From: Dermatophagoides farinae
Taxonomy: Eukaryota; Arthropoda; Arachnida; Sarcoptiformes; Pyroglyphidae
DNA: 64,000 bases
NCBI RefSeq assembly: GCF_024713945.1
Contig: NW_027461519.1
Span: 124,001-188,000 of the forward strand
Reading direction: 5' to 3'
In this document: positions 20,701 through 29,671 of the stretch, one piece after another
How positions within the stretch are numbered: position 1 is the first letter of the stretch
How the letters are laid out: every line of letters begins with the position of its first letter
The notes under the pieces: model-generated
What the model saw: the letters and a program-made list of their open reading frames with translations, nothing else
What the model was told of the DNA's origin: nothing
Database searches by the model: none
Made by a program: the position numbers and the translations under genes

Positions 20701-22518
20701 TCTCTGGAGCAAATACAACTCATACTATTTACTTTATTTAATCGTAAATTCCACACAATAGATTGTGTACGACCTACTATAAACGCATACGACGATTGTC
20801 TTTATATTGGAAACATAATATCTTTCACCGATGACGAGATATTTAATGATAAATTTTTTGTTGGTTTAAAGTACTCTAATGCAAACGATACTAAGTTTTT
20901 TTTTGTTTTCGATAAAAAACAGTTAGAAAGTGAAATTTCTAATGACAACAACATATCTGCTGATAAATTTATTCTTTTTCTTGAAAGTTATGATTGGAAT
21001 GAATTTAATGGTGGAGTATATTGGAATAATCTGTTTTATGAAAATCTAACTAACCTAAAGAACGACATACGTAAAAATAGAGAATTAATAAGTATTAAAG
21101 AAGTAGAACAAAAGGCGTTGCGGAATTTGGAAGCAAAACCTTTTGCTGGAGGTCCAGGTACTGCTGGGGTAGACATTCCCGTGAAAAAATATAGAAGTGG
21201 TTTAGAATATCGTTTACCTCCAGAACATGTGGAACCAAACGGTAAAAGATATGAGATAAAAGTACATCCAAAAGATAATAGTTATACAATTTCTTATTTA
21301 GGCTGGAGTTTCATTATAACTAATGACAGAGATAAATCTTTACAATTTTGGAATGTATACTTTCAAAATGAGCGCATTCTGTTCAATATGGGCTTACAAG
21401 AAGCAATGGCACATTATACTGTTGCTGAACGTACTTTTTTTTTTATGGATTCTTGGTACGGAGGTTTAGGCGGTTCAGCCAGACCTATACTAAGAGGATA
21501 TGAGTGTCCTAAAACTGGAGTTTTGTTATTTCACAATCAAAGTGTGTGTATTTTTGAAAAAGATGAAGCACGACCCATAAGATCTCATTACAGATCAGGC
21601 AATATAAAAGATGCGGCAGGTCACTACAGTTTAAACGTCAGACAAATGATAACTGTCAGTAATTATGATTATATTGTGACATATACTTTTCATTCATCAG
21701 GCCATCTTGAATCAACTATTTCATTTACCGGAGAATTGTATGCTGGTGTTGAGATACCGTGGTACTCAGCAAGACAAGAGCCATATGGAACGCAAGTAAC
21801 TGGATCTTTACGGATGGGTGCGCTACACGCTCACTTGGCTGTGTGGAAATATGATTTTGATTTAATGAATTATGAAAAAAATTCAGTTTATTTTGAAGAA
21901 GTCATTGCGGATCCGAAGCGTTCTGGAGCAAATTTTATGAAAAAATACTTTCCATCAGGAGAAAAAGAAGCTGCGATAAAAATAACTGACTCTCGTGGCA
22001 TTGGATATAGTATAGTAGCAGACAACAATATGACATATAACAATCCTAGAGGTTGGAGAGCTGTACCTAGTGTCAGTTGGAGTCCACATTTACTTAACCA
22101 TGATTTATATAATGGGCCAGGAGCGTGGGCGAAATATAAAATATTTACAACAGTATATAAAGAATCAGAACTTGATGCTACGCTACCCAGAGACAATAAA
22201 TTCGCGGCTGACTATGCAGTTTCGGTCGAAAATTACATTTCAGATGATGAACCAGTCAAATCCGCTGATTTAGTTACCTGGATGTCTATGAATTTCATGC
22301 ACATACCAGCAAGTGAAGATTACCCACTAACAATCCCGATAGGTAACACTTTAAGCTCTATGATACGACCTTTTAATTGGTTTTTAGAAGATCCTACGAT
22401 GGATTTAAGTAACAATTTAACTAATCAAAAAAAAGACAGAGGTCCATGCGCTATTGTTCGCCAATCAATAAAAACAGCAATGACTACAAAACACATGGTA
22501 GGACCAGTTGTTGCTTAG
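17701..22518 (+). CDS. Secreted MAM-domain plus copper amine oxidase protein
   Basis: This 1605-residue protein starts with a hydrophobic signal-like segment (MQILKIYILLCSTLKA). Residues about 250-398 look like a MAM domain: SLLLPPLILSDEDYCLEFYY, then SQWNQARINLKL, then SIAFKDIHISEGKC. Residues about 400-880 form beta-rich repeats of possible fibronectin III type. The C-terminal third is a copper amine oxidase, which oxidises primary amines to aldehydes with release of peroxide and ammonia. The topaquinone motif NYDY has its precursor Tyr at 1322. The catalytic-base region is FFFMDSWYGGLG with Asp1250. Copper ligands fit His1376 and His1378 in LHAHLAVW and His1534 in MHIPASEDYP. All key residues are intact, so activity is plausible. 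There is no transmembrane segment and no intron. Confidence 0.9.
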   Translation: MQILKIYILLCSTLKAHITPCSNLIYNKNRTQLLKTIKNDFIGCEKDIYRVYIQEGDTHNASSLEEVKIWPKRIHYCSEAKPCEIAVQGQYLDKGDMFIVIPYTSDCGTKNTPVFSKAVLDNIIIYDLSEYVITDDSSHNSTYHVATFKIDLPDYVKNAKICYLTKKSLLNTSETDINNISSDYFWQEAGAIQIRPDVLFQCDFKHQNFEEYGIKIIQHERDLNLIWTISNPLARLIETEPKNIDNVDHLQLAVYDIDNQRKTDLVTESNNNNYALFRNPGYIGSGHLASLLLPPLILSDEDYCLEFYYYMNGVDTNSLEISYFTKEVGNKSLKPKSSVVNYLWKENGNKGSQWNQARINLKLIRKQMINIFITATSGLSELASIAFKDIHISEGKCASQNLLTQNNFSTNDYSICGEARMMASYFPQNKHWTIDGALSCSGRGSSLLAVTGIWVKCCLPSFGNYIVRFNDTSKEGWLDSLFELKFFNKKYTVMKNFNKSDNTIAIDITIGTIYILNLEYHPQTIIIQVRTLYPNLKVYCGLAEAMKNESVRFPIPTREILKEYGVQANKISEVNNDTLTVEITGSFVKENIIFDVYCYSEVVDSSEIKNYMAFSETSIENLEMTNEEIAATRRRIITDTSPTQLSLLEITYQDTTVNITLKVDEKSIVWCYTLPINSSVQINNDMIRSLGVQLNYPAATTQNFVFKNLKINTIYQLYCTAQDFAYPKKNITPNEIAKIPMKDINGKSVNILIQNHVPKLTITRVVVVNHGFDLSVQTDTAGIVYCAASKAKRSPPSLANVLEVASFVRFEESDADINLASENILKIRGVEPNVQYKIYCIASDLNKENYTSESEMITNTLSITSYGNFCKAEVYPKLFSRTTEKTPFDPITTEEEVLVKSFLANSSDWNVELIYRIDLFLDKKKIYDYYDNRSELPDRYARVRLGRCLSDHGFYEQLVVGPLNANKMEWRRIANPRKTSCSGYKTDGIFGRRLNNENHSSLEQIQLILFTLFNRKFHTIDCVRPTINAYDDCLYIGNIISFTDDEIFNDKFFVGLKYSNANDTKFFFVFDKKQLESEISNDNNISADKFILFLESYDWNEFNGGVYWNNLFYENLTNLKNDIRKNRELISIKEVEQKALRNLEAKPFAGGPGTAGVDIPVKKYRSGLEYRLPPEHVEPNGKRYEIKVHPKDNSYTISYLGWSFIITNDRDKSLQFWNVYFQNERILFNMGLQEAMAHYTVAERTFFFMDSWYGGLGGSARPILRGYECPKTGVLLFHNQSVCIFEKDEARPIRSHYRSGNIKDAAGHYSLNVRQMITVSNYDYIVTYTFHSSGHLESTISFTGELYAGVEIPWYSARQEPYGTQVTGSLRMGALHAHLAVWKYDFDLMNYEKNSVYFEEVIADPKRSGANFMKKYFPSGEKEAAIKITDSRGIGYSIVADNNMTYNNPRGWRAVPSVSWSPHLLNHDLYNGPGAWAKYKIFTTVYKESELDATLPRDNKFAADYAVSVENYISDDEPVKSADLVTWMSMNFMHIPASEDYPLTIPIGNTLSSMIRPFNWFLEDPTMDLSNNLTNQKKDRGPCAIVRQSIKTAMTTKHMVGPVVA

Positions 22519-22599
22519 TAGTATTAAATTTGTTGTTTCGAATAATATATTATATTTTTAACAATTTATAACTAATAAAGTTATTTGTGCTTTGTATCC

Positions 22600-22899
22600 A
22601 TGTTTAATCACCTTGAAGCTAAGAAATATGGAGCTAACTATGCAGAATATTGTGGTATGTATGTGTTATAGATTATTTTAGGCGATGTGAATAGCACTCA
22701 TTCGAAACATTTAATATATTGTTACAATGGCGAATATATTTCAGTTGCTAAAATTATGGCATATCAACGCATTGCATCTAGTGTTAATAAAATAGCAATC
22801 TTGGATTTTAATTCAGATCATCAGTATATAGTTAAACGGGTTGTAAGAAATAACAAGCAATTAGAACGAGAGTACAAGTTGCAAGTATTATCAGATTAA
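22600..22899 (+). CDS. Small hypothetical protein, two exons
   Basis: Exons 22600-22654 and 22682-22899 join over a 27-nt intron (GTATGT...TTTTAG) to give 90 residues. Read through, the intron would introduce TAG in frame. The product starts MFNHLEAKKYGANYAEYCGD and has no signal peptide or membrane segment. A central block with YNGEYISVAKIMAYQRIA and a charged end (KQLEREYKLQVLSD) look like a compact helical protein. Its size and placement resemble small complex subunits elsewhere in the window, but I cannot name it. It follows the amine oxidase gene by 81 bases. Confidence 0.65.
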
Positions 22900-23219
22900 T
22901 TATATTATTATTATTTTAGGTTATTATTCTATTTATAATTACCGTTATTATCGATATCTAGACTTTTTTTTCCTAATCAGATAATCTGTTGGTAAACTAC
23001 GAGTAGAATTTAGTATCAAAAACTTTTTAATATTATCAACGTCTAACTATATAATAAATTAAAGCATATTTAATTACTCTTTTGTAAGAAGAAATAAATT
23101 TCTATTCGAAAAACTAACGAAGATAAAAAAATCTTTCTGTATCTCTAAAATTTTTATGATTATTGATTATTAAACATACAGTGATTATTTAGATAGCTAC
23201 AGTATTAAATTTTTTACAG
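22900..23219. other. AT-rich intergenic region upstream of the histone deacetylase
   Basis: About 320 bases with long A and T runs. It presumably contains the terminator of the small gene before it and the promoter of the HDAC gene. I see no open frame, RNA gene or repeat of note. Confidence 0.35.
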
Positions 23220-24674
23220 ATGTCTAATTTATCGAATTTCTCAAAGTCGTTTGCCCTACAAGCAGACACTACAAAAAAAAAAGTATCGTATTTTTATGAT
23301 CCAGATGTAGGATCTTATTACTACGGATCTGGTCATCCAATGAAACCACAAAGAATAAGAATGGCTCATAGTTTGATTCTTTCTTACAGTTTATACAGAC
23401 AAATGGATGTCTATCATCCTCATATCGCATCTATCAATGAATTAACCAAATTCCATGATTACGACTACGTTGATTTTTTATCATCTATAGGAATTGAAAA
23501 TTACTTACTTTTTTCAAATAAACTTCTAAAATATAATATTGGGGAAGGAAATGATTGTCCCCTTTTTGATAATCTTCTTGAATTTCAAGCTTCTTGTGCT
23601 GGAGCAAGTATTGATGCAGCTATACAACTAAATCATAAAACATGTGATATTGCAATAAATTGGAGTGGAGGGTTACATCATGCAAAACGCTCAGAGGCTA
23701 GTGGATTTTGTTATATAAACGATATTGTATTGGCTATTCTTGAGCTTCTTAAATATCATGTAAGAGTATTATATATCGACATTGACATACATCATGGAGA
23801 TGGAGTTGAAGAAGCCTTTTATTTATGTCACAGAGTAATGACAGTTAGCTTTCATAAATACGGAGATTTTTTCCCCGGTACAGGAGATATCAAAGATATT
23901 GGGGCCGGTTCAGGAAAATATTATTCAGTTAACGTACCATTAAATAGTGGTATGAACGATGAGTTATTCATTCCATTATATAAAGATATAATTTCAAAAT
24001 GTATTGAAACTTATAAGCCAAGCGCCATTGTTCTTCAATGTGGTGCCGACAGTATTGTAGGCGATAGATTAGGTTGTTTTAATTTAAGTACTAAAGGACA
24101 TGGATCTTGTGTAGAATGGACAAAAAGTCTTGGTCTGCCTTTACTTATATTAGGAGGCGGAGGCTATACAATTAAAAATGTAGCACGAGCCTGGCTTTAT
24201 GAAACAGCTATAACACTTGGATGCCATAACATAATAAATGAGAAAATTCCTCCTAATGAGTATTATCAATATTTTGGTCCAAATTATCAATTACATTTAG
24301 AACCAGACGCAAGCATGACAAACTTAAATACTCCATCATTTTGCAATGTTATACGCGAGCAAGTATATGATCATTTAAATAGACTTGACCAAATACCGTG
24401 TGCAGATTATTATACTATACCGCCTGATCTACGAGATATAAGTGCATCTGTTAAATACGATGACGCTGATTTAGCAAAAATTGAATGGGACGGCGGTGGC
24501 TTAGCTTACGATGTTATACAAGAACTACCACATAAATTAAGGAGAATGAATTACAAAAATGATTTCGATGATTATGATGATAGAGATCAAAGCGTATTTT
24601 TTAATAAATTAAAAATAAATGGCACTGAAGATGAAATAATTTCTAATGGTGAAGAAAGCGATATTTTTTATTAG
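23220..24674 (+). CDS. HDAC3: Class I histone deacetylase (RPD3/HDAC3-like)
   Basis: The 484-residue product is a zinc-dependent class I deacetylase acting on histone acetyl-lysine in the nucleus. The substrate-side pair His153-His154 lies in [20 protein letters not shown]. Zinc ligands are Asp189 and His191 in [17 protein letters not shown] and Asp277 in [14 protein letters not shown]. The catalytic Tyr316 is in [15 protein letters not shown]. Between the conserved IGE and DCP near residue 110 there are two extra residues, Gly-Asn, exactly where apicomplexan HDAC3 proteins carry a two-residue insertion (Ala-Thr in Toxoplasma). The C-terminal tail after residue 420 is acidic, as in RPD3. The gene is intronless and starts at an ATG in ACAGATG context. 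Confidence 0.97.
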   Translation: MSNLSNFSKSFALQADTTKKKVSYFYDPDVGSYYYGSGHPMKPQRIRMAHSLILSYSLYRQMDVYHPHIASINELTKFHDYDYVDFLSSIGIENYLLFSNKLLKYNIGEGNDCPLFDNLLEFQASCAGASIDAAIQLNHKTCDIAINWSGGLHHAKRSEASGFCYINDIVLAILELLKYHVRVLYIDIDIHHGDGVEEAFYLCHRVMTVSFHKYGDFFPGTGDIKDIGAGSGKYYSVNVPLNSGMNDELFIPLYKDIISKCIETYKPSAIVLQCGADSIVGDRLGCFNLSTKGHGSCVEWTKSLGLPLLILGGGGYTIKNVARAWLYETAITLGCHNIINEKIPPNEYYQYFGPNYQLHLEPDASMTNLNTPSFCNVIREQVYDHLNRLDQIPCADYYTIPPDLRDISASVKYDDADLAKIEWDGGGLAYDVIQELPHKLRRMNYKNDFDDYDDRDQSVFFNKLKINGTEDEIISNGEESDIFY

Positions 24675-24727
24675 AGTCTTTTATTATTTGCTGTATAATA
24701 TAGTATAATTTTTTTATCTTAAAATTA

Positions 24728-25858
24728 ATGGACGAATATGTTACAATTGATATTTTGGATACTCAAAACAATGCTTTATTAGCTAAGAGCAAATTACATC
24801 GTTTTGTATTTTCCAAGACACCTACAAACATTTTAGGTATTATTGGTAATCCTGATAAAATCCAAAATTTTGTATCAGAATACATTTGCAATATCGAAGA
24901 AACATATAAAACTAAAATTAGTTCTTCTAAAAGATTTTACACTGTTATAAAAACAAAAGAGATAATTGACGAAAAACATTTACTTTTGTTGTCTAAATTA
25001 AATTTAAGATATAAATTTGTTAATATACTTGATGTTAGTAAATGGGAACACACAAATTACTCAATTGATATAGAAAAATTTCCTCAATATTCAAATTTTT
25101 TTTATTCTTATTTACGTTGCGGGATTTCAAACCGCGAATCCTTTGAATATCAACAAGTTTTCAATGTCAGATTGAAACCAACACCTTTAATTCCTGGTTT
25201 AAAAATAATAAATGAATTTATTACACCTAGTGAAGAACTTGAACTGATCAATTTTATTGATAGTCAAAAATGGAGTACTCAGATAAGTCGTAGAGTTCAA
25301 CATTACGGTATTGCTTTTGACTATTATACAAGAAATCTTTCTGAATTAAATATGCATAATAATAGTCAACTAATTCCAGATATTTTCATCAAATTTTTTA
25401 ATAGAACTTTAAAATATATCAAATTTACTGGAAATATGAACCAAATCACCATAAATGAATATATCAATAGTTCAGGTATAAATTTTCACGTCGATAAACA
25501 TGCTCAATTTGGCCCAGAAATCTTAATTATATCTTTAGTTAGTCCAATCGAATTTTGCTTTAAAGGAGAAGCACTATCACAAACAGAATATCCGTATATG
25601 ATTCTTCCGAGAGATTTAATTATTATGGCGGACGAAAGCCGATATTCTTATTTACATTCTATTAAACGTCGAAGTACTGATGTTGATTATTCTACTGGAT
25701 TACGCATTAGTCGAAATCGACGTATTAGTATTACTTACAGGTCAGTCGATAAGAAAAATACTTGTTTATATAATAAATGTATTTGTCCAGATTTATGTGA
25801 ATTAAAAAATACTAATTTAAATAAGACTGCTGATTTTATTAAACCAGAATGTAATTAA
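24728..25858 (+). CDS. ALKBH8-like Fe(II)/2-oxoglutarate oxygenase
   Basis: The 376-residue product is an AlkB-family dioxygenase of ALKBH8 type, which in other eukaryotes hydroxylates modified wobble uridines of tRNA. The signature RRVQHYGIAFDYYTRN lies near residues 194-209. Iron ligands are His254 and Asp256 in FHVDKHAQFGPEI and His310 in YLHSIKRRST. The 2-oxoglutarate-binding arginines are in RISRNRRISITYR near 327-339. The N-terminal 150 residues could be a divergent RRM, as in ALKBH8. There is no methyltransferase domain after the oxygenase; a cysteine-containing tail (CLYNKCICPDLCE) ends the protein. The absence of the methyltransferase is a domain-architecture difference from the human protein. 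The gene starts 53 bases after HDAC. Confidence 0.85.
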   Translation: MDEYVTIDILDTQNNALLAKSKLHRFVFSKTPTNILGIIGNPDKIQNFVSEYICNIEETYKTKISSSKRFYTVIKTKEIIDEKHLLLLSKLNLRYKFVNILDVSKWEHTNYSIDIEKFPQYSNFFYSYLRCGISNRESFEYQQVFNVRLKPTPLIPGLKIINEFITPSEELELINFIDSQKWSTQISRRVQHYGIAFDYYTRNLSELNMHNNSQLIPDIFIKFFNRTLKYIKFTGNMNQITINEYINSSGINFHVDKHAQFGPEILIISLVSPIEFCFKGEALSQTEYPYMILPRDLIIMADESRYSYLHSIKRRSTDVDYSTGLRISRNRRISITYRSVDKKNTCLYNKCICPDLCELKNTNLNKTADFIKPECN

Positions 25859-26127
25859 AATTTTTAGTATTATTACTATCGTAACAACTGGGTTTTCATG
25901 GCTATATTAAATATTATTTATCAATAAAAAATATTAAAAATAATAATTATTGATTATTATTAAAATAAGATTTCTTTTGTTTAAACTACCTCTATTATGT
26001 TCGATAGTGGGTATACTTAATTTATAATTATTTCTAATTCGTAATTTATCCATTTAAGCTTTAAGATCAATGAATTTATTTTATATTTGTTAACAAAAAT
26101 ATATTTAATATTAGTAAACGTCTAACA

Positions 26128-26355
26128 ATGGATCGCAAAGACATAAACATTCAAAAACTTCAAAAAGCATACCAAATTCAACAATTGACAATTGAAAAAA
26201 ATCAATTAACAAAACTAAAAAAATATATTATGGACAGCGAAAAAAATGAGCATTATACAAATGTCGCTGAGATATTTAGACTTAGATCCAAAAACGACAT
26301 TATCAAAAATATAGAATCTAGACTGAATGCCATTGAAAAAATTTTGACAATATAA
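26128..26355 (+). CDS. Prefoldin subunit 1-like small coiled-coil protein
   Basis: This 75-residue protein is almost entirely coiled coil. The segment YTNVAEIFRLRSKNDIIKNI around residues 43-62 resembles the prefoldin beta-subunit hairpin and second-coil junction (YEGVGRMFILQSKEAIHSQL in human PFDN1). Prefoldin delivers unfolded actin and tubulin to the chaperonin. Both coils are clearly shorter than in typical prefoldin (about 120 residues), so this would be a reduced subunit or a different coiled-coil protein. I see no extra exon nearby that would restore length. It ends 37 bases from the stop of the convergent J-domain gene. Confidence 0.4.
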   Translation: MDRKDINIQKLQKAYQIQQLTIEKNQLTKLKKYIMDSEKNEHYTNVAEIFRLRSKNDIIKNIESRLNAIEKILTI

Positions 26356-26392
26356 CTCTAATCGTCATTTTTATTGAAGAACCATAATTGCT

Positions 26393-27588
26393 TTAATCAC
26401 TTTTAACAATGGCTGTTGTTATACAGTCACAAAATTGATTTAAATATGTTATTATTTTTTTACTAGTTTTTAAGTTTTGATTAATTTGTACATCTATTAG
26501 TGATGTATCAATTTTATAGATTTTTGCAAATCCTAAAAAAAAATTGAATAGCGAAAAAACTTACCAGGATTTTGCAATAATTTAGTGACTATATCATAAG
26601 ATATTTGTAAATTAAACAAATTTAGATTTTGTTTTGGAGGTAATTCTATTACAAAAGAAGAAAATTGCAAATACATTTCTGATGGGCTTTGAACATACCA
26701 AATAAACTCGTATTGGAATTTTTTACCACTTCCAAAAATAACAATGTCATTAATTAATAAAACTAGCTGATCATAATTTGAAATATGTTTAACTTCAAAT
26801 TCATAATATTGGCATATACGTCTACGTAATAACGCTAATTGATCGACATTATTATTTTTTATATTTGGGCATAAAACAAAGCATCTTAACGTAAAATTGT
26901 GTTTAAAAACTTTAATTATATTTTTTGTCTCAAGAGTTAATGAAAGTGTGTTGTTAATCAAGTTAATGCCATCGGTAGAAAAGATTTCTATACTGTTTTT
27001 TTTTTTTTTTGAATCTTTTAATAATGATATAAGTTGATTATATGATTGTGATATACTATTATCATTGCTAGAAATATTATAGTATTTTGAAGCTATTATT
27101 GTACGTTGTGTCGCTTTTGAAATAGTTTTCTTTTCACATTGGTTTAAGAGACCATTAAAATATTTTTTTTTGATATCATCATCTAAGTAGTTAAAATAAT
27201 AAGGGATAGTTGTCTGATTACAACTATTTAATTGAGGATAATTTTTTATGTTATCAATATTCAACTTTAAGTTATTGATCGTTTGAGCTAATATATCAAA
27301 TGCTCTGGAAAAAATCTTGCAATAATGTGGTATGCTGCTGTCATATTTTTCATAACAAAAATATTTGTCAGGATGAAGTAACGGTAAAATTTTTAATTTT
27401 AATTGTTTTAATAAATTCTTGTCAATCAGTTTTGGATTTAAATCTAAAATATGATATGAATAATCAAGAGTATTTTTTTTAAATATTTCCTCTTTTTTTA
27501 TAAAATAACTTGCTAATTTAAGTATACCTTTAATATATTCCTTGTCATATACAATATCGTTATTACTAGAATTATCATTCGATGACAT
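26393..27588 (-). CDS. J-domain-like protein, two exons
   Basis: Minus-strand exons are 26565-27588 and 26393-26532, joined over a 32-nt intron (GTAAGT...TTTTAG), giving 387 residues. Residues about 42-100 look like a J domain: ILDLNPKLIDKNLLKQLKLK, then ILPLLHPDKYF with the HPD motif that stimulates Hsp70, then FSRAFDILAQ. The rest is not typical of DnaJ; a lysine- and asparagine-rich linker is followed by a beta-containing C-terminal region (FEVKHISNYDQLVLLINDIV, then YEFIWYVQSPSEM). The layout recalls the mitochondrial TCAIM-type proteins (J-like DUF4460 plus DUF4461), but this is a weak match. Reading through the intron would end the protein early in a phenylalanine-rich tail. Confidence 0.6.
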
Positions 27589-27623
27589 TGTTTGTCGAAT
27601 TAGTAATTTTCATTATATGTATG

Positions 27624-28916
27624 TTATATTTTCAAAATAATTCTAAAAAGATAATTAATAGATATATTTAGAGTTTTCATTGATATAACTAAAAAGAAAA
27701 TAAATGAAAATAAAACATCATACATGCTCATTAATTTACTATTTGTGACTGAAATATCACAAACACATAATGAATAACTAGCGGTGCTAACAAATAATTT
27801 TGTACAATTTTCGTTCCAAGTGCATCCCGTGGGTGGTAAAAAATCAGATTTTGGAGTTGAATAGGATTTAATCTTTATTAGATTTTTTGTTGAATAGATA
27901 ATAAATTTATTGTTTGTTAAAACAGTTAAATAATTCTCATTAACGTCTATTTTAATAATTCTGCTATGAAGTTTTTTAGAGTTTAGGCAGTGTAAAGTGT
28001 AACTTTCCTTGATACCATTTAATTTTTTATCAAGTAGAAACTGTTCTAATTTTTCACCAGATCGAGTAAATAATAAAATTTTACCGTTAATATTTATTGC
28101 TGAAATAGATTGTACATGACAGAATTTTGAATTTAATATTGGAATGGTATAATAATTTAAATTAGTAGAGTAAAATAATAATAATTCATCTACTTCATTT
28201 TTTAATAGAAGATAAAATGAATTGGTTATTACATAAGCAGCTTTAACCGATTTTTCATATTTAATAAATGAGTTTGTTTTTGAATCTATTAAAAATAAAT
28301 TATTTCTTGAATCCAAACAAACCAAATACGATTGCCATTCACTAAGTGAGTTGATTGTGGATTTGTAATATTTAAAAATCGATAACGTGCCATTTGGCGT
28401 ATTAATCGTAGGGGTAATATCAACTAATTCTTCATGTGAATCGTAATAAACATAAATTTTGTTATCATATACACCGTAAAGTCTATTACCTAGAACGGTT
28501 AATAAATCTAGGGCCTTATTGTTAATTTTTTTTCCAAATGACAAATGAGTGTTTTCATATTTTTTGAAATTATATTTACATGTATCATGTGGGTAAATAA
28601 TTTCTTTACTAAAATCTAAATCCTGTTCATTTTTTTTTTGATCATCTATGTTAATCATTCGAGTTTCGTTTTCCAAGCCATAGTTACTTTTACCTCCGCC
28701 TAAACTAATAAGTAGTTTATCTTGATAGCTGATCAGTCCCAGAATAGGTGATTTCAAATAATATATTTTAATTGGTAAGTTTTTCTTTATAATTATTTTA
28801 AATAATAAGCGTGAGGTTAGTATAATAGACAGAATGATCAACCCATATTGTTCATACATGAATATTAACACGATGCAAGTTAATGCCGTGGATTTAGAGA
28901 CAATATTTAAAATCAT
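27624..28916 (-). CDS. SEC12/PREB-like WD-repeat membrane protein
   Basis: The 430-residue product has hydrophobic helices at the N-terminus (about residues 10-45) and one at the C-terminus (about 398-420). Between them is a beta-propeller-like region. KSPILGLISYQDKLLISLGGG followed by NYGLENETRMINI resembles the first blade of SEC12/PREB, which has a glycine-rich potassium-binding loop; SEC12 is the ER exchange factor for SAR1 that starts COPII coat assembly. Later blades show WD-like strands ending NKFIIYSTK and CDISVTN. Typical SEC12 has only a C-terminal anchor, so the N-terminal helices are unusual. Other WD-repeat membrane proteins remain possible. Confidence 0.5.
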   Translation of the reverse strand: MILNIVSKSTALTCIVLIFMYEQYGLIILSIILTSRLLFKIIIKKNLPIKIYYLKSPILGLISYQDKLLISLGGGKSNYGLENETRMINIDDQKKNEQDLDFSKEIIYPHDTCKYNFKKYENTHLSFGKKINNKALDLLTVLGNRLYGVYDNKIYVYYDSHEELVDITPTINTPNGTLSIFKYYKSTINSLSEWQSYLVCLDSRNNLFLIDSKTNSFIKYEKSVKAAYVITNSFYLLLKNEVDELLLFYSTNLNYYTIPILNSKFCHVQSISAININGKILLFTRSGEKLEQFLLDKKLNGIKESYTLHCLNSKKLHSRIIKIDVNENYLTVLTNNKFIIYSTKNLIKIKSYSTPKSDFLPPTGCTWNENCTKLFVSTASYSLCVCDISVTNSKLMSMYDVLFSFIFFLVISMKTLNISINYLFRIILKI

Positions 28917-29671
28917 TTCATAACTTACAATAATTATTTCCTATTATTAAAAATAGCCGAAATTACAGATATTAATACCCTATATATTTTAGTCCCTATT
29001 TTTATGTATTATTTTGTACTTATCATCTCAAAAATTTATACGAAATGACTGTCTTAATAACGTTATAATTTAACAATTCTAAAGGTTTTAATATTAAATA
29101 TTTTTCGTCGAATGCTAGCTAATCAATCATGTTACATAAAAACGCAGAGTTAGTTGTCTATTATCGGTGGTTGTATTGCCCAAAAGATATCACACCACTT
29201 GCCACTAAATATTCGATATTTCCTATTGCCAAGATTGAAACTAGTTAAAAGTTATCGTTTACATTTATGTATAACAAATTTTAAACACTTAGAAAGCTTT
29301 TTTATTATACTACGATACACTAAAATATTAAGCTGCATGAGTAATATAGCCATGGTACATTTGCGATATCCTGCCCTCGCAAAAGTTTATACAAGATAAG
29401 TCGAATTTTAAATAATTATGATTTCTGTAAAATTATTCTCAAATTGATAATAGATAATATTATTTTACACAAAATAAAAGGCTTTTTTATTTTTATCAGT
29501 TGACTTTAATAATCAAAAAAATCACACTAAGAGAAGAATCAAATATGACTGCAAAACTTATTATAATTGTATCGGTTAGGAATTTTATTACATACTTGGA
29601 ATCATTAAAATACTAATACTAAAAAAAATTTAAAATATTTAATCAAACTGAGATTAAAAAAAATCAAATAT
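28917..29671. other. Intergenic region with a GC-richer island, possible non-coding RNA or small gene
   Basis: This 755-base interval lacks a convincing protein gene. Most of it is extremely AT-rich, but about 29105-29400 is visibly richer in G and C than its surroundings. Inside it a 7-bp hairpin, TTTGCGA/TCGCAAA, spans 29360-29383 with a 10-base loop, and a weaker GTGGT/ACCAC pairing occurs near 29167-29197. Short ATG frames exist (39 codons from 29130), but none continues through a plausible short intron. I cannot match it to U1-U6, SRP, RNase P or a tRNA by eye. It could be a structured RNA, a very small gene or degraded coding sequence. Confidence 0.35.

Noticed and set aside
22600-22899. 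Possible identity of the 90-residue protein as the SF3b10/SF3B5 splicing factor subunit.
   Set aside because: Size and a short central stretch are compatible, but the conserved NQHRDS motif is absent, so I left it unnamed.
29154-29399. An 81-codon plus-strand open frame in the GC-richer island.
   Set aside because: It begins with TTG directly after a stop and has no ATG until near its end. No short intron links it to the upstream 39-codon ATG frame, so I did not call it a CDS.
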